This document shows positions 31,571 to 32,758 of a stretch of DNA of 32,758 nt, in pieces. Source of the DNA: Deltaproteobacteria bacterium UBA6930 (lineage in GTDB: Bacteria > Myxococcota_A > UBA9160 > UBA6930). Both the position numbers and the translations under genes were made by a program. The stretch's first letter is position 1, and every line of letters starts with the position of its first letter. Under the pieces are notes generated by a model. The model saw only the letters and a program-made list of their open reading frames with translations. It was not told the origin of the DNA and did not search any database. The DNA lies in the NCBI GenBank assembly GCA_002450755.1, contig DKAI01000191.1:1-32758 (forward strand), read 5' to 3'.

Positions 31571-32755
31571 ATGTCTAAAACATCGATTAAGCGAGTCTGT
31601 TTGGCCTACAGCGGTGGCCTTGATACCTCGGTCATCCTTCGCTGGCTCATAGAGGAATATGGGTGTGAGGTCGTAGCCTACTGCGCCGACGTAGGCCAAG
31701 AAGAAGAGCTTGCGGGTCTTCCGGAGAAAGCACGAGCAACTGGGGCTGTTGATTGCGTGATTCGGGATCTAAAAGAAGAATTTGTATCAGATTACGTTTT
31801 TCCGGCGATACAGGGCAATGCAGTATATGAAGGCACATACCTTTTAGGGACCGCATTGGCTCGGCCCGTGATTGCAAAGCATCAGGTAGAGGTTGCGAAA
31901 GAGACGGGCTGCGATGCGATTGCTCATGGAGCAACCGGGAAGGGTAATGATCAAGTTAGATTCGAGCTCACCTACAGGGCTAAGGCACCAGATCTCACGG
32001 TTGTGGCTCCGTGGAGGACCTGGGATATTAGGTCCCGAACTGACTGCATAGAATACGCCAAGAAGCACAAAATACCCGTACAGGCCACGGCGGCAAAGCC
32101 GTACTCGATTGACCGCAACCTCCTCCACATATCCTTTGAAGGAGGAATATTGGAAGATCCCTGGAAGGCTCCTGAAGAGGCAATGTTTATTCTTACCAGT
32201 TCTCCAGAAGCCGCCCCCGATTATTCGACCGAGATTATTATCTCATTTGAAAAAGGCATTCCTGTTGCTATTGACGGTGAAAAAATGACTGGTGCTAATC
32301 TACTGGCTCACCTCAACAAGATCGCGGGGCAAAACGGAGTCGGTCGCGTGGATATGGTGGAGACGCGTTTCGTAGGCATTCGTTCCAGAGGTGTGTATGA
32401 GACTCCCGGTGGCACCTTGCTGCTCGTAGCTCATCGAGCGGTTGAATCGATTACTTTGGATCGCGAGGTAATGCACGAACGCGATAGGCTGTCTCCTCGA
32501 TTTGCAGAGTTGATTTATAACGGTTTCTGGTTCTCCCCTGAGATAAACTTCTTGAAGGCAGCAATTACAGAATCCCAGAAGAATGTCACAGGAGACGCTC
32601 GCTTAAAGCTTTATAAGGGCAATATCCTCGTCACGGGCCGAAGGTCACCCGTTTCCCTTTATTCAGAGGATCTATCGACATTTGAAGACGATGGTGACGC
32701 TTACAACCAAGGGGATGCGACGGGATTTATTCGACTCCAAGGCCTTCGTTTGTGA
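31571..32755 (+). CDS. argG: argininosuccinate synthase ArgG
   Basis: A complete 394-residue enzyme that joins citrulline and aspartate with ATP in arginine synthesis. The N-terminal CLAYSGGLDTSVILRWL carries the ATP-pyrophosphatase SGGLDTS loop, and ADVGQEEEL, AHGATGKGNDQVRFEL, SIDRNLLHISFEGG and SPEINFL-type segments are all diagnostic. The length is normal for the bacterial type. The stop TGA (32753-32755) is three bases from the window end. It is on the same strand as the amidohydrolase gene but is probably separately transcribed and marks the return to core genes. No argH follows in view. Confidence 0.97.
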   Translation: MSKTSIKRVCLAYSGGLDTSVILRWLIEEYGCEVVAYCADVGQEEELAGLPEKARATGAVDCVIRDLKEEFVSDYVFPAIQGNAVYEGTYLLGTALARPVIAKHQVEVAKETGCDAIAHGATGKGNDQVRFELTYRAKAPDLTVVAPWRTWDIRSRTDCIEYAKKHKIPVQATAAKPYSIDRNLLHISFEGGILEDPWKAPEEAMFILTSSPEAAPDYSTEIIISFEKGIPVAIDGEKMTGANLLAHLNKIAGQNGVGRVDMVETRFVGIRSRGVYETPGGTLLLVAHRAVESITLDREVMHERDRLSPRFAELIYNGFWFSPEINFLKAAITESQKNVTGDARLKLYKGNILVTGRRSPVSLYSEDLSTFEDDGDAYNQGDATGFIRLQGLRL

Positions 32756-32758
32756 CAC

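Noticed and set aside
1..32758. CRISPR arrays, insertion sequences, transposases or integrases
   Set aside because: I saw no regularly spaced repeats, terminal inverted repeats or recombinase motifs anywhere in the window.

Overview
The window looks like a stretch of chromosome from a Gram-negative, probably free-living and aerobic bacterium. A CpoB/YbgF-type Tol-Pal protein and a lipoprotein with a lipobox argue for an outer membrane. A TraR/DksA protein, a permuted-free single-piece tmRNA, PanB/PanC and SmpB argue for a proteobacterium-like lineage. Many luciferase-like (LLM) oxidoreductases, Baeyer-Villiger-type monooxygenases, a class III CoA-transferase, an enolase-superfamily enzyme and a D-aminoacylase-like amidohydrolase recall uncultured marine delta-proteobacteria-like or Binatota-like genomes. 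That placement is inference; no rRNA is present to settle it.

Layout. Bases 1-9204 are a conserved housekeeping block, all on the + strand: cpoB (5' truncated), a dksA-like gene, tsaD, rsmA, a 437-base gap holding a candidate structured RNA, panB-panC, smpB, a membrane protein, metY, a 3-hydroxyisobutyryl-CoA-hydrolase-like gene and the tmRNA gene ssrA. Bases 9205-31457 are an accessory, mixed-strand block rich in oxidoreductases and catabolic enzymes. The window closes with a complete argG (31571-32755).

The join between the two blocks is informative. ssrA is followed by a two-gene islet (a MetE-C-like methyltransferase and a cupin). The islet ends in a decayed copy of the ssrA 3' end (11075-11130), as left by an element that integrated at the tmRNA gene and then lost its integrase. 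Next come selO (reverse strand) and a GrdB-like reductase gene. The latter is interrupted by one in-frame UGA in a UxxCTR motif, so I read 12796-14001 as a single selenoprotein gene.

The GrdB-like gene is last in a reverse-strand run GST > BVMO > selenoprotein. A divergent forward run BVMO > LigE-like GST faces away from it, so two related monooxygenases and two unlike glutathione transferases flank one 319-base control region. Downstream are a CoA-transferase/LLM pair, two more LLM genes, a GPH-type symporter, a paraoxonase-like lipoprotein, a VOC protein, DUF2905, DUF3891 and SRPBCC proteins, an MR-type enolase and an amidohydrolase. Together these suggest uptake and oxidative breakdown of an organic compound through ketone, ester and CoA-linked steps, but the substrate cannot be read from sequence.
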